Below, piece by piece: positions 35,370-61,898 of a stretch of 64,000 nucleotides of DNA. Made by a program: the position numbers and the translations under genes. How positions within the stretch are numbered: position 1 is the first letter of the stretch; the number at the start of each line of letters is the position of its first letter. Origin of the DNA: Sitta carolinensis (Eukaryota > Chordata > Aves > Passeriformes > Sittidae); NCBI GenBank assembly GCA_032173965.1, contig CM063288.1:25824001-25888000 (forward strand), written 5' to 3'. Below the pieces are notes generated by a model, which was not told where the DNA came from, made no database searches, and worked only from the letters and a program-made list of their open reading frames with translations.

Positions 35370-36550
35370 GACACAGCCCCTGCCGACTGGGGCTCCGGCG
35401 GCGATCCCCTTCCCGTGGCTGAGGTGCAGGCGGGCTGTGGCTCCTGTCCCGCTAACGGCTCCTGGGACACTGGGGTGGCCGAAGGACCCCGGCCCGGCCC
35501 CAGCAGGGCTCCGGCAGCCGCCGGCCCCGGCGTGTGCCGGGAGCAAAGCTGCGGCCAGGGCAGCCCCTCGCCCCTGCCCCTGTTCCCTGCTCCGGGGGCC
35601 GGCCCGGGGCCCCACGTGCCGGCAGCTTAGGGGGCGGGGGGGGGGGGGGGGGGGGGACACTCCGAGGGCTTCCCCGCACCCCCAAAACCACCCCCCACTC
35701 CCTCCCAAAAAGTTGTGCGGCGAATCCACCCGCCGCCGGTCCGGCCGAAGGGGGTCACCGGCGGGGGGAAAAGGGGGGACGGGACGGCCGGGAGGGAACC
35801 TGCGGCCGCATTCGGAGGTGCCCCCGCCCCGCCAGCACCGTCCCCACGGCCACGGGCGGGGGGTGGGCGGCGGCGGCGGTACGGGGGTAAAGCACCCCAA
35901 AAACGCGGCGAAACTTTCCAGGCCGCGGCCGGCGCAGCCCCGCGGGACCGGCACCGCCTCCACCGCGGCGGCCCGGCAACGGGCCGGGGGAGGGGGTGCC
36001 CCCCCACCCCGACACCGCTCATTAAAAGTCATTTCGGCAAATTAATGCCGCCCCCATCTCCCCGTCCCGCGGACCCCTCGCCCCGCGCGGGGGGCGGGGG
36101 GGGGGCTTCGGGGGGGAAGAACGGCCCCAGCCGCGGCGCCCCTACCGCCTCGCCCCAGCCGCCCGGCCCCGGCAGCGGCGGGGCTCGGCCCGCTCTGGGC
36201 CCGGGGCCCGGCGTGGGGGGCCCGGCGGGGCGGGGAGCGGAACGGCCGCGCCGCGCCGAGGCCTAGCGCCCCCCCGCCCCCGTTCTCCCCCGCCGCCCTT
36301 CACCTCCCGGGCAAAGGCGCCGCGCCCCGACCCTCCCGCTGGGCCCCGGCAGCCGTCTCACCCCCTCCGGCGCTCCTCCCGGCGCCCGAAAGCTTCAAAA
36401 ACCCCCCTGTCTCCCCGCACCCCCTACTGCGGCCTACGCCGCTTCGGCCGATCCCCGGCCTCGCGTAGCCCGCCTCCCCGCCCGCCCTGCACCCTCCGCA
36501 CCGCCTGCCGCGCTACGCGAGCCCGGGGATGCAGGCCGGGCCTGGCTTAC
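35370..36550. promoter_or_regulatory. INO80D: CpG island, inferred INO80D promoter region
   Basis: An abrupt change to very GC- and CpG-rich sequence, including a G21 run (35636-35656) and further G-rich clusters. Long open frames here on both strands come from the lack of AT-rich stop codons and are not genes. The position upstream of the first INO80D coding exon, and the minus-strand donor at its right edge, suggest the INO80D transcription start lies here or just to the right. Confidence 0.7.
35636..35656. repeat. G21 homopolymer
   Basis: A run of 21 G on the plus strand inside the CpG island, preceded by GGGGC. Confidence 0.95.
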
Positions 36551-36800
36551 CTTTCCAGCTGCTTTTTTTTCCCTCCTCTCTCTCCTCTCCCCCCTTTCCC
36601 TCTGTTGGGCTGACAGATCAGAGTTTCCTCCCCAGCAGAGGGACTGGGAATGTGCTCGGGCTCTGTGCTGAGGAGCTGCTGCCCCCCGTCTCTGAGAAGA
36701 TCCTGCTTTTTGTGGGGAGGAAGCTTTGGGGGCTCTTTTATTATTTTAAAACTACAAAGTGCTCAGAGGGTAGGTGATTATTAAGGGGAATCCCTGAATA
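36551..36800 (-). other. INO80D: Possible INO80D 5'-UTR exon 1 (right end not defined)
   Basis: On the minus strand the sequence GCAGCTGGAAAG is followed by GTAAGCC, a near-consensus donor (GT at 36549-36550). An upstream exon ending at 36551 would splice to the acceptor at 27248-27249. The start is not marked by a TATA box, and other weaker donors exist in the island, for example near 36301 and 36358. This is inference only. Confidence 0.4.
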
Positions 36801-39800
36801 TATTCTCCAGCAAAGAAGGCAGGGCTGCTGGGGCTGCTCAAGAAGAGAGCCAGCAGCCTCCTATAGCACCACTACAGGCACCGAGAGGACATAACATCAG
36901 AGAGCGGCTCCTCTGCCCTCCAAAACAACAACTTTCCTACCATCTTGGAGGTAGTAGAGAGGGAGAGAGGGAGGGGGAAAAAAGTAGAGAAGGTTTTTAT
37001 AAAGTGCCAATTTGAAGGAGGGAGCCAAATGGCCAAACCAAAATATTTTATCATTTGTGTGACTTTTTATTTTAAATAAAAATTAAATAGAAAGGCTCCT
37101 GGCTGAAGAATTTTATTTTTTTTAATAACCTGTAAAGATCAACTCTCTGGAAAAAAAATTAAAGGAGGTACGGTAATTTTTTTTTTTTTTTTTAGTAACT
37201 TCGTTGTTCTTAAAGCCATGTAAGTTTTTTTCTGTATTTATAAAATCGTAACTATTTTGTCATTGTATGATGGTTCTAAAAATTAATGTGTAATTGTGAA
37301 AGTTCGCTTAACTTTTTTTTGGTACTTGTAGCCTTAGTAACAGCTGAGATTGATGTCGGATAGTTTGGCGTAACTGTACCATTACGTCTTTCTATCTCTC
37401 AAGGCATTGTAAATAAAATTAGATATACATGTAAAAAAAAAAAAAAAAATTTTAATTTTTACTTTTTATTTTTTTCTAGAGTAGGCTATGTAGAGAAACA
37501 ATGGGGGATTTAATGCGAGTGAGATGAACCTGTGGTAGATATCTGAGAAATTGTGCTGTCATAAATTTAGCATTGTCTGCCCTTAAGGATGGGATGTGAG
37601 AAAACAACTCATAGCAAGACTTTTGGGGGCAACAGTTGAGTTTTGCCTTTAATATTTTCAAAGCACTTCACAGCCTTCTAAAAATCTGTTTCGGTTCTTT
37701 TCAAGTTACTGTTTTGATTTGGCGGCTTTGTTCTTGATATTTATGAATATTATTCCTAACTTACTTACAGAGTTGAGAAATGCTATAAATTTATACTAAA
37801 GTGTGTTGTAATACAAATTAATAGTATTTTTCTTTGTTGTAGATTCTTTTGTTTAATATATTGTACAAAATATATTAAATGCTGTCAAAACAATGTCAGA
37901 TGCTGTAGTCTATCTATAGGTGAAGACACTGATCACTGTATTCAGCAGATCTGTGATGGTTCTTGAAGCAGTATTATGCACAGCCCTATTCAGAGATGAA
38001 CTGTAAAGATGTCTTTTTATTTGTCCCAAAGGAAGAGGAAATAATTAGGAAACTAATGAGCTAAACATTAGGTTTTTTCCATTGTAAAAATTATTCAGGT
38101 GGTATAGACTAATTGAACTGCAGTCAGATTAAGGTCATATGGATGAAAGTACTGAATTACTTAGTATATTATCAACCTCTTCCTCTCCTCTCCCAAATCT
38201 AGAATAGATTGGTTTAGTTCAATTCTTGTAATCTTAAAAAGATAAATAAATAGAATCCCGTATTTTAGGTACATCCTCATTTCAAATCATACTTTTGAGT
38301 TTGCCCAGCCTGCTTCCTGAGCGTAGTTCATGTGTTCATAGTGGGTTTTTCATTTAGATAAATAGGTTTTAATTAAAGTATAATTAAAAGTCAACTGATC
38401 TTTGTGTCAAACTGGTTTTGTTTAGCAGAAGTTTTTTTAGATTATGTTTATTCTACCTAGCTCATTTTAATGATCCAGAGTGTTGTGTTCAATGGAATTG
38501 TTGCATAGGAGGTGTCTTTCCGTTATCTGATTTTTTTTCTGGTTTTTCAGTTATTAATCTGTTAAATGCATAGTTCTGCTGATGTTAGAAAACAACAAAG
38601 AAATCCAAATATGTTGCTCCTATATTGTATTTCAAAAGAGTTTGTATTTTGTATAGAAGTATTGCAATAATTAGGGTCCTTCATAATTTTACCAGTCAGT
38701 ATTGTATGCTTCGGAGCATGAAGCATGTTTATTCTTTTTTGTAAGCTGTTTCAACAAAAACTACTTCTATATCCTATACCTAAAATTCATTGCAGGAATG
38801 ACAGGGATTACAAATGTTGGTCAGGTATGGGATGATTGAAAAACCGCAAACCCTTTGAAATATTGCAAATAAATTATCTCAATTGATTTAGGAATTCAAC
38901 AAATGCAGCATAAACTAGTATTTCCTTTTCTTCTAAATAGACAGATATAGGGCCAAAGTCTCAGACTCTCGTTTTGCAAATGCTTGCAGGCCTTACTAAC
39001 ATTAATTCAGAAGTGTTTGAAGGATCACTCTGTAATTCCTTGCATAAAACTCCTACCAAATTGGCAGGATTTTGCTAGACTACCAAATTCAAGTTTCTGT
39101 ACCAAGTGAATTCTTCTATCAGTCATTGCATTAAACAAGAGAATTGCTACTTTCAACTTAATTCAGTAGTTCAGTATAATTCAGATACAGTTCAAGTTCT
39201 CTTCATTGGGCTATTAAGGTGGTTTTGTGTTTTTGGAAGAGAGGCACACCATGAACAACTAATCTATCCTGCATCTCTCTGTGGTACACTTGAGAATAAC
39301 TTTACTAAGCACACTTAGTATATCGGAATTGTATTTTTTAAATGGGGTGCAGATGATTCAGCATTTTAGATAAATGGCTATGAATGCACTTGAGAAGCTG
39401 AGCATAGAAGCAGTATTAAACTTTTTATGTGTTGGGCTTTTCAGATACTGAGTTTATTCAGATTACTTGCCTGCCTAAATTTAAACATGCATCATCATTA
39501 TACGTTTTGGTGACATCCTGAGATCTCTCTGATATGTTTTTATTGTGAAGCCAGAAGCTTAATGCCAAGCAAAAGAAGCATTTTGTATCTGGAAATTGGG
39601 AATAGGAAAATTTCAGATGGGATACTTTTCATATCTTGTACAAAAAAAAAAAAAATCCAGTCTTTTTAAGGAGGAGAAAATAAAGAGGAAAAATTTGCCA
39701 GATCTTGGTTGGGTGGACTATTGTGTAATCATTTAACAGAGAAATTAAAATTTGTATTTTATTTAACAAAACTTTATCTGAGAGTAATTTGCTTTTCACT

Positions 39801-42800
39801 AACTTACTAAGAGATGCAAATATTATTTTAATTGTTTTGCTGAAAATAAAATGTTTCACGGTAATGACCTAAAGGAACGGTCTGCTAGCTTTAGTAATGT
39901 AGAATGAAATGATTTTTAAAAGATTTGCTTATCTTTATGGTCAAGACTCTTAAGTTGGGACATATGTTATTTTGATGGGTAGAGCAGTGCTCTGAAATTA
40001 CACTGGAGAACAAATTGCACTCTGAATCTTCTGTAGGAGGACAATGTGTAAACTCAAAGCACAAAGGGTTCCCTGTGCAATATCCAGAATTGTATTCTGA
40101 AACTTCCATTTCTTCAGAATGGGTCTGTGTGCCTTTATGTAAATTTGCCTCATCCCTGGACCAACTGCTCCATCCACTAAACTTCTTGTACACTTGAGCA
40201 CAGAGAGGTCAGAGAAGATTAATGTTCTGTAAATCACAGGTTCTGGCTAATGAGGCATTCTGTGCTGATGTGTCTCACTTGTGTTAGTAGTGAGACAGAG
40301 GGCAGTGACGCAGTGAATAAGCTTTCTGAGTCTAATAAAGCAATGAAATAGGTGCTTTAGGTTGTACACAGGTTACTGGAGGAGGCTGCATCAAGGAATG
40401 AACCTTGACTCTCCCAAGGTCGTTTGCACCCTGAGTGCAGACCTCAAGAATTTCTAGAGCATGACCTAGGCTCTGTGCATGGGATGAAGACTCTCAGGCT
40501 CTCCACAAAGAGTGTTATAATGTCAGCACCTTGGTATTATTCTTTGAAAGACACACACTGAGGAAACAGTTCCAATGTCTTCAAATGCTTGTGAAAGGGA
40601 TCAGCAATTTATTTAAAATGCAAGTGAATGTTGTGAAGGGGAAGAACAATTCTAAGTGTATAGATGTTAACTCAAGATTTTCATATCTGAAGAACCACAT
40701 TTGTATAGATCTTGTCTTTAAGCATTTAAAGACTGAAAAGAGTGAGAAATTAAATAAAACCCAAAATTATGATACATTCTTCTAAGCAATGTCTTGAGCA
40801 GCTGTGATGTTAGTATTAGTTTGTGTAATAGTGGCAAGTTCTGGGGTAAAGCTAACCATTAACCATTAAATCCCAGCATATTAGTATTATGGAAAAATGC
40901 TTATTCTTATCTTTCAACAATTCTTTAACATGGAAATTTTATAGCAATGGTTGTCTCTTGCCTATCTGGGTTTCGGTTACTCTGCTGCAGTTGTATGTAT
41001 TTGATAATCAGCATGTTTTTTGCCGTTTTTCCAAACTGCAGTCCTTATGTTAAAAACACTGTCTACAATCTGAGGACTTTTCTCTAGGAAATATACCCAA
41101 ATTATGGCTTAAATTAAGCTTCTTAATTCAGCTGCTAAACTCCTTCAATCCCGTGCTTGAGTGCACTCCTGTGTGGCAGATAGCACAGCTGAAACTATAG
41201 AACAAAGCCATATGTACAACAGAGTAACTTTGCTTACTTTGTTTAAAGCCCCAAATAGCAACACGAAGTACACATGACTAGCCTTGTTTTCCTGAGTCTT
41301 AAAAGCTTCATTAAAGCTATTTTCAGCAATGGGAATTTTGTTGTGGGTTGCAGTAGGAGTATAGCTGCAGAAGTATTTAACCAATTGGGAGTAGATGTAT
41401 GCTAGCTATTACATGATAATATAATTAATTGATAGTGAACTGTACTGAAAATAGTAATTAAGACTTCACTAATCTGTTCTTCATTATCAATGTGTATTTT
41501 AATCTGCATTAAATAAATGGTATTGTCTTCCTAAAACTCAGCAAGACAAAACTTTAAGACTGTTAATTGTGGGAAGGTTGTCCAGAGTATGCTGGGAACC
41601 TGTGGAGACCTCTTTTTAATAGAGGACAAATGAATGGAATAAGCCATCCCAGCAGAATGCTCTAATACTATCCCATTTTACTGGGAAGACCTCTCTTAAC
41701 TCAAAGTATACTATTGCGTTTTTACTATCAGCTTCTGTCTGTTGATATTTCATTAACTGTAATTGTAGTGGTTAAGAAGCTCCACACTTTATCACCAGTC
41801 CTCTCTGCTATTAGTCCAGTTATTCATTTACATTCAGGTTGCAGAGAGTCTTGGTCACCTCTACAAGTTGGAAAGATAGGAATTCCCACTCTGTACCAAA
41901 TCAACAGTCTCTTAAGTCTTCTGAGAGTAGCTTCCAACAAAGGTGTAGAATATCCTGTGATGGATAATTGAGAAATAAAGAGCATGCAGGGTAGGATTTT
42001 CCTAAAATAGTTGGAGCTGAGCTAACATCATAAAGTATAAGGCTTAATTAGTGTCTAGGGTCATGGGATTCCAGTGGATTTTGAAAGTTATTTGTTACAC
42101 ATGAAGTTTTTTGCTCTTAGTATGTTTCTTTTAGATACATGGTTCTCATCTCTGATCATTTCAAACAAACACAGGCATACAGATGATGACAAGAATTATT
42201 TCTTTGAAATATTAGTTAATTATATTCAAAATTCAGCATTAGCTGAGTTAGGAGATGTCTCTACTACCTTTTATGCCTCTGAATCTCAGTAGGCTTCTCA
42301 GCGTTAGGCACTGTGAATAGATGTGTACATGTAGCTTAGAGGAAAACATAATTTTAACAGTGTTTAGCACAGCAGACTTTGCTGATTATGGAAACACTCT
42401 GAATTACAAGGCTTTATATGTTATGTCTCTCTGCCATTTTTCTGTGGTGCTGAGCTGTGGAGACTTGGAGTAACCTGGGTACTTTTAGACACTTTGCTGA
42501 CATCATTCCATCAACTAATATGTGTTACTGTAGTGTCTTTTGGATAAAACCTTACACAACAGAAAGAACCGTGACTTGTATAAGCCTATACACACAGTGA
42601 TTTGGTGTTCATTTCTGAAGTTTTCCTTGTGACTCTCTGTAAACTTCAGTGTGTTGTTTGCAAAGGTACTTGTACCCATTTGGCATTTTATGAATAATCT
42701 GTTAACATCTATGAATAAATTGAAAATGCCGTGTTGTGCTTGGCTTTGTTTTGTTGTTATTTTTAAATAGGAATTTTATAACTTCTCAGGCAATTCTTGG

Positions 42801-45800
42801 AGAACTTATGCATTTTGACGTTTTGTGGGGTTCTTTTACCCCTTATAAAAAGCTTACTGCAATTGTCAGGGAATCCGTTAGCTTTTAGCCACTCTCCAGA
42901 ATTCCCCACTTACTTATTACTATTTTTCTATGTTGGCAGTCACCATGATGTCCTCTTCTATCCGTTTACTTCTCAGAACTTTCCGTTTGTCCTGTCAGTA
43001 CCTTGAAAGAGTCATCTTCCAACCCTTCAGCACTAAAGGTGATTTCATCTTACTGCATATTCGAAGGACAACACAACAAATTATTAGGAGACTGTCTTGT
43101 TTTGGGAGAGGATGTTTTGGCTTAGTCATTGTTTGGAGTATTTTATGAGGAGCACGGTTGTTGGGACAGAGATGAAGTTATATTATCTTTCCCCATTGGA
43201 TTAAGGCTGATGCCAGTCTGCCACCCTGCTTTTCCTTTAGAGCTATGACCCTGAGCTATTTTTCTGTTGATTTCAACGTTAAAATACAGCACATTGCCCA
43301 ATCAAGCATGTAGCAGACTGTCTTGCAAGAATCTTATCAGATTCAGAAGAGGCACTGATCCAAAATCTTGTACTTCTTGGGGAAATGCTACAGACACCTT
43401 CTTTTCTGCCTTGAGCTATGCTTCGAAATACTCTAAAAAGTCAGTTCCAACTATTTTTATGACTGATCTAATTTTGCTGGACATTTCAGAGTTTTGCTCT
43501 GGACATATCTGTTTGACTTGAATTGCGTTAGATTTCTATCTATTGAAGCAGCTCACTACACTGCTCAGGGTTTTAACCACTCTCTCTTTGGAACTACAGG
43601 GATGCACCCATGGGATGCTGGTGCTTTCAGTAAGGTGGCTGTTGAACAGGGTTTGGGTTTTGGTTTCTGTGGTTTTTTGTTTGGTTGGGTTTTGTTTTGG
43701 TTTTGTTTGGTTTAAACTCACAGCTTTAGACTTAGTTGCTTAAATCTGCAATTACAGTTTCTGTTTAATCTGAATGCACCTGGCCTAAACTTGCTTGAAA
43801 GTGTAACTGCATACTATGGTTTTACCTTGAATTAACACACCCTTTGTCTTCTCTATGCTTCACAAGCACCTGCTGAAGACAAGACTACAAAAAGTCCAGG
43901 TTTAATTTGTCATGTTTGGGGTTAATAGCAGACAAGAGCAGTGCTTACACAGGGCTGTGCTCAGAGAGGAGGATGCTTAATGACCAACCCCATCCATCTC
44001 AGCCCAGACACATTGCTGTTCCTTGGCAGGCTGTACAGGCAGGAGGGCACAGGAGCAGGCAGAGATGAAGGTTGCTGCACCTGAAGGTAACAGGCAATGC
44101 ACCCGCTTCTCAGCGGTTCTGCCAGCTGGCCACCAGGTGGAAGCAGGGCTGCACTCGGGGAATTGCAGGAATTTCATCTCCTCCGGGGCTGCGCTCAGCT
44201 CCAAAACAAAGGGTAGCAAAGCCCCTGCCCACCCAGCAGAGTCGGCGTAAAGGCACCCACCAGCCTTGCATGTGGAGTGAGCTTCATCGGCACACTGACG
44301 GCTCAGGCAGTGTTACACCACCTGGCTGGTCAGCCCCTACCCTAACCACCAGGAACAATACTCAGAGCATGTTTATCTCCCACCATCCCAGCTCTTCATC
44401 AACACTTTTTCATAATTCTCTAACCTGAGGTTGCAGCTTCAGGACCAGCAAGTAGTAGCACTAACTGTAAACTTTTTCTCTTAAATAAACAGAGGTAAAT
44501 TGTGTGAATAGCCCTGTATCTGTAATTTTTGTTCTAGTATTTTGCCCAGCCTACATCACTTCCCTGCCTTTGCAAACCCCCATTAGCCTTTTGTCACTAG
44601 CTGGGTAAAAGACCTCATGAGCACCAACTGTCTAGCCACCAGAGCAAACAGAAGAGATAAGAGATGGGCTGCACTCTAAAGGCAGTGGATAAGAATGCTA
44701 ATCTAGATTTCTCTTTCCTATTTAGTTTCCAGTAGTCAAATTTATAGAAAGCATTGTTGCTATTACCAAGTTTGGTTGAAAAATTCTGTACTTGTCTAGT
44801 TAGGTGGAAAAGGGAGTAGAAACAGGACAGAGAGCACCACATGTACTTCTTCCCCTTCTTGCCTTTTTTGATAAAAACTGGACAGCTTTTGAACAGAAAC
44901 AAGAATCTACTACACATACTAACTGAAGGACATAGAGCTGTCAAAAAACCAAAAGGCAGGACAGAGTTCCCAAAGTAACATTACAATACTTAGGGAAAAA
45001 AAATCTATAGTTTTTGAACCTTTATAAATTCTGAAGTGATAACTGACTTGTTGCACTGAAGATACTCCTCTGTGTTTGTACAACATGGGGGCAGGGGGTG
45101 AAAAAAGGATTTTCATCTTAGCCTGAGAACCAGATGTTTTTCTGAATACAGGTTTCAGCTACACCCTTTCTTCCTAAACATTTTGGCATATGTCGCACAC
45201 ATTTTTCTTTTGCTTTGTGCCAATAAACCTCTCTTCCTCCTAAAGAAGCAACATTCCACAAGGACAGGAGGAAGGTTTTGTGCTGTACTTGGTCCTGTGA
45301 ACTGCCACATTAAAACCAGACTGCAGTCTCCCTCACTGCCTCACTAACATGCATTGCAATATCTGAATAAAACGAACAGTTACCCTTTTCTGTACCACCA
45401 CAAGAACTGACCTTGTCCCTATTGGTAACTGGAGATGGCAGGCTGAGTAAAACTATGTCCAACATTTTAAGACTTAGCTCATGTGATGACACTGTGATAC
45501 ACCAGGATAACCAGGAAAAGTCTTCTTCCTGGGCAAAAGGAAGAGAATTTTTAAAGAAGTTATGTGTTTGTTACTGAAAAATTTTAAGCATGGAAGAAAA
45601 AAGGAATTTTATAAAACTAAGACTTCTACACCAGCACCCTCATGCACTCAGTATTATTTACACTGAAAAGTGTAGCTTTTCCTCATGCAAAATGAATAGC
45701 TTGTTTTTAAAATAGTACAGTTGGAAATGATGGCTTTATGATACTATTCCCATTTTCACAATTCCTGGAAGAATTACACTGAACTTTAGTAGCCAGTTCA

Positions 45801-46416
45801 AAATTAAGTTATCCTTCTTTCAAATTTACATTGACTAGCATAATACAGAGGAGAGGGGTCACTGTTCTGAAACATAAAAAACTCCTAACCACCCAATCAA
45901 AAAATACCACACACAACCCCTTTGCCCACTTTGCTATATAAAGATCAATGCGCAGAGAAACTATTCTGAAATTTTCTTCTGTATTTGAACTGGTATAAAG
46001 GCCTTTAGTGTTTTTGCTAGTTTTTAAAGGAGTTCAGTATGAGGAAGCTGTGTGAAGGCTGCTTATTTTCCCCACAACATCAAAATTATTTGTATTTCCT
46101 CCAAGAGTAGCCTTAACTGAAACTAAATGAAGAAACATACAAGTATCCAGAGCAGAGATAGGTCTGAACACTGGCATAAACCAGCTATGAGGGAGAACTT
46201 GCTTTAAAAGTGCATTACAAGAATGGCATGTTCACATTCCGACCAGGGTATTAATATAATACTCTGGAAAGAAGTTACAATCTAGTATATTTGCCATGTA
46301 AACCCCTTCCTAGAAAATCAAGATTTACCGAGTCTGAGTTGCTTATTGAATTCTTTTCATGGAAGAAGCATGAGCTACATGAATTACACAGGTAATGGGT
46401 GGCTTGGTATTTATAA
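36800..46416. other. Gap between INO80D and NDUFS1 with no gene found
   Basis: AT-rich sequence with only short, unremarkable open frames. It contains a G/T-rich low-complexity stretch at 43648-43712 and a somewhat GC-richer stretch near 43960-44340 with no recognised identity. A long non-coding transcript from the CpG island cannot be excluded. The left end is set by the inferred INO80D start and the right end by the first NDUFS1 poly(A) signal. Confidence 0.6.
43648..43712. repeat. G/T-rich low-complexity stretch
   Basis: Imperfect repeats of GGTTTT and GTTTTG units on the plus strand. Confidence 0.85.
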
Positions 46417-46422
46417 TTTATT
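46417..46422 (-). terminator. NDUFS1: Candidate poly(A) signal of NDUFS1
   Basis: TTTATT on the plus strand is AATAAA on the minus strand, about 240 nt past the NDUFS1 stop. It is the first canonical signal downstream of the stop, giving a short 3' UTR of about 46400-46658. More distal signals may also be used. Confidence 0.45.
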
Positions 46423-46658
46423 TGTATACAATCATCATGTACCCTGCCTCTGGGTACAGTAAGTTGAGTGCTGCATGTTCCCTCAGACACAACACCAGTC
46501 CTACAGTATAACGGGGCTATTCAAAGTGACAAAACTGTGAATGAAGGTGAAAAAAAAAATACAGTGGCCTGTCAAATAGATTTTGAGAAAAATGTATCAG
46601 TCACAGCAGTTAACTGCAACAAAAACCTAGAAGAAAGTGGTGGCCGTCTGATTAGTTT

Positions 46659-60663
<14,005 letters not shown>

Positions 60664-61160
60664 AGTGCTTTGGTAAGAGAGAAAACAACACTGTTGTTAC
60701 CAATTCAAATGTTTGCCGGCAAGTTTTAAACAGGCAGAGTAAAAACTACACCAGTTGCAAAGGAGCACGTCATGCACACCTATACGTGCAGTTATGGGAG
60801 AGTGAGTTACCTCCTTCAAACGTAAGACACCATTCTCTAGCAATCTATACATCACACACAGCAGTGTCAGCGAGCGGCCTTTCCGCCTGCAGCGGAGCGC
60901 CGGCCTCGGCCCCGCTCCCCCCACGGACCGGACGGCGCAGCTCGGCGGCGGCGGGCCCGGTGTCGCCGTCCCAGGGGCCTAAGGCACCGCCGGCGACAGC
61001 ACTAGCCAGCGCGGGGGTCACCTTGGAGGCGCCGCCGCCCGCCGGGCAGCCCCCGGCCCGCCACCCGGCCCGTCAAGGACACCGGGAGCGGCGGCGGCGG
61101 CGGCGCCAGGAGCAGCGGCACCCGCGCCCACCGAGCCCGCCCGAGCGGCACCGCCGTTAC

Positions 61161-61260
61161 CTGGCGCGGGACGGGCGGCGGCGCCGCGGGACGGCTGCGC
61201 TCCGCCTCGGCCTCTGCGGCGGCGGCCTCGGGCCTTTCCGCCGCTGCCCTCAGCCTCCTT
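61161..61260 (-). other. NDUFS1: Probable NDUFS1 non-coding exon 1 (right end not defined)
   Basis: On the minus strand GCGCCAG is followed by GTAACG (GT at 61159-61160), a usable donor in the CpG island that would splice to the acceptor before the NDUFS1 ATG exon (60668-60669). Alternative donors lie near 61020 (CCAAG|GTGACC) and 60806 (GGAG|GTAACT). A non-coding first exon is usual for this gene. The transcription start cannot be located. Confidence 0.45.
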
Positions 61261-61728
61261 CGGCTATCTCCGGAGCCTTCTTCGGCAATCTCCGGAGAGG
61301 GCAGTCCGTGCTCGGCAACCTCCGGAGCAAACCGCTTCGGGAATTTCCGGCAAGCTATCGGCGAACGATGACACGGGCAATTTCCGCCGCCAGCCCACAG
61401 CCTTTTCGGCCACCGTCACACGCACTGCCCTTCTCTCGGCAATTTCCGTCCCTTTCCGCCTCTTTCTTCGCCCAACCCCGACAACTTCCGCTGTGCCAGC
61501 TGGGCGGGGTGTGGCGACAGTACAATGTTACAAAGCCCCTGTAACGCTGCAAACCTTCATAGGGTTTATAGTTAGCCTCACTTTTATTACTTCGACACTT
61601 TCCCGCACCTCTGGTGTCCCGACCGCTGCACGCCCTGCGCTGCGGCAGCCGACCCGTGAGGGGCTACCTCGCGGCTCCCTCTCGCGGAGGAATACACTTG
61701 CGTGCAGTCCCGCGGAGGAATACCGGCC

Positions 61729-61737
61729 CTATATAAG
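61729..61737 (+). promoter_or_regulatory. EEF1B2: TATA box of EEF1B2
   Basis: CTATATAAG lies about 30 bp upstream of a pyrimidine tract (CCCTTTCCC, 61759-61767) that fits a TOP-type transcription start. Elongation-factor mRNAs are classic TOP mRNAs, whose translation follows mTOR signalling. Together they place the start near 61759-61761 and give a 5' UTR of about 58-60 nt. Confidence 0.75.
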
Positions 61738-61758
61738 TCCGGCGCAGGCGTGTGGCGG

Positions 61759-61767
61759 CCCTTTCCC
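61759..61767 (+). promoter_or_regulatory. EEF1B2: 5' terminal oligopyrimidine (TOP) start of EEF1B2
   Basis: CCCTTTCCC sits at the expected distance from the TATA box and is followed by a GC-rich leader up to the ATG at 61819. Start and TOP status are inferred from spacing and gene family. Confidence 0.65.
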
Positions 61768-61818
61768 GCGGCGGTGGCGGTCGGGGCGGGAGCGGCGTGT
61801 AGGCTGCGCGCCGCCGCC

Positions 61819-61898
61819 ATGGGCTTCGGGGACCTGAAGTCCGCTGCGGGCCTCCGCGTCCTCAATGACTTCCTGGCCGACAAGAGCTACATCGAGGG
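61819..61898 (+). CDS. EEF1B2: EEF1B2 coding exon 1 (residues 1-26)
   Basis: The exon reads [20 protein letters not shown], then DKSYIE. It ends GG at a GTGAGA donor (61899-61904), phase 2. Confidence 0.96.

Larger units (their letters stand above)
27248..36550 (-). other. INO80D: INO80D intron within the 5' UTR (inferred)
   Basis: This region lies between the acceptor of the first coding exon and a strong minus-strand donor (AAAG|GTAAGC, GT at 36549-36550) at the edge of a CpG island. It holds a (GT)8 run (30414-30429), a CR1 fragment (31078-31275), an unexplained 137-codon minus-strand open frame (31693-32106) and a short GC-richer block near 34765-34890. Extra 5'-UTR exons could lie inside and would not be recognisable by eye. 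Confidence 0.5.

Noticed and set aside
35190..36266. Several long overlapping open frames on both strands (up to 247 codons)
   Set aside because: They lie in a CpG island where stop codons are rare, overlap in many frames, are Pro/Gly/Ala/Arg-rich by composition, and match no protein.
43960..44430. Open frames on both strands (80 and 118 codons) in the intergenic gap
   Set aside because: No protein family resemblance, no splice or promoter context, and they overlap on opposite strands in a patch of moderate GC.
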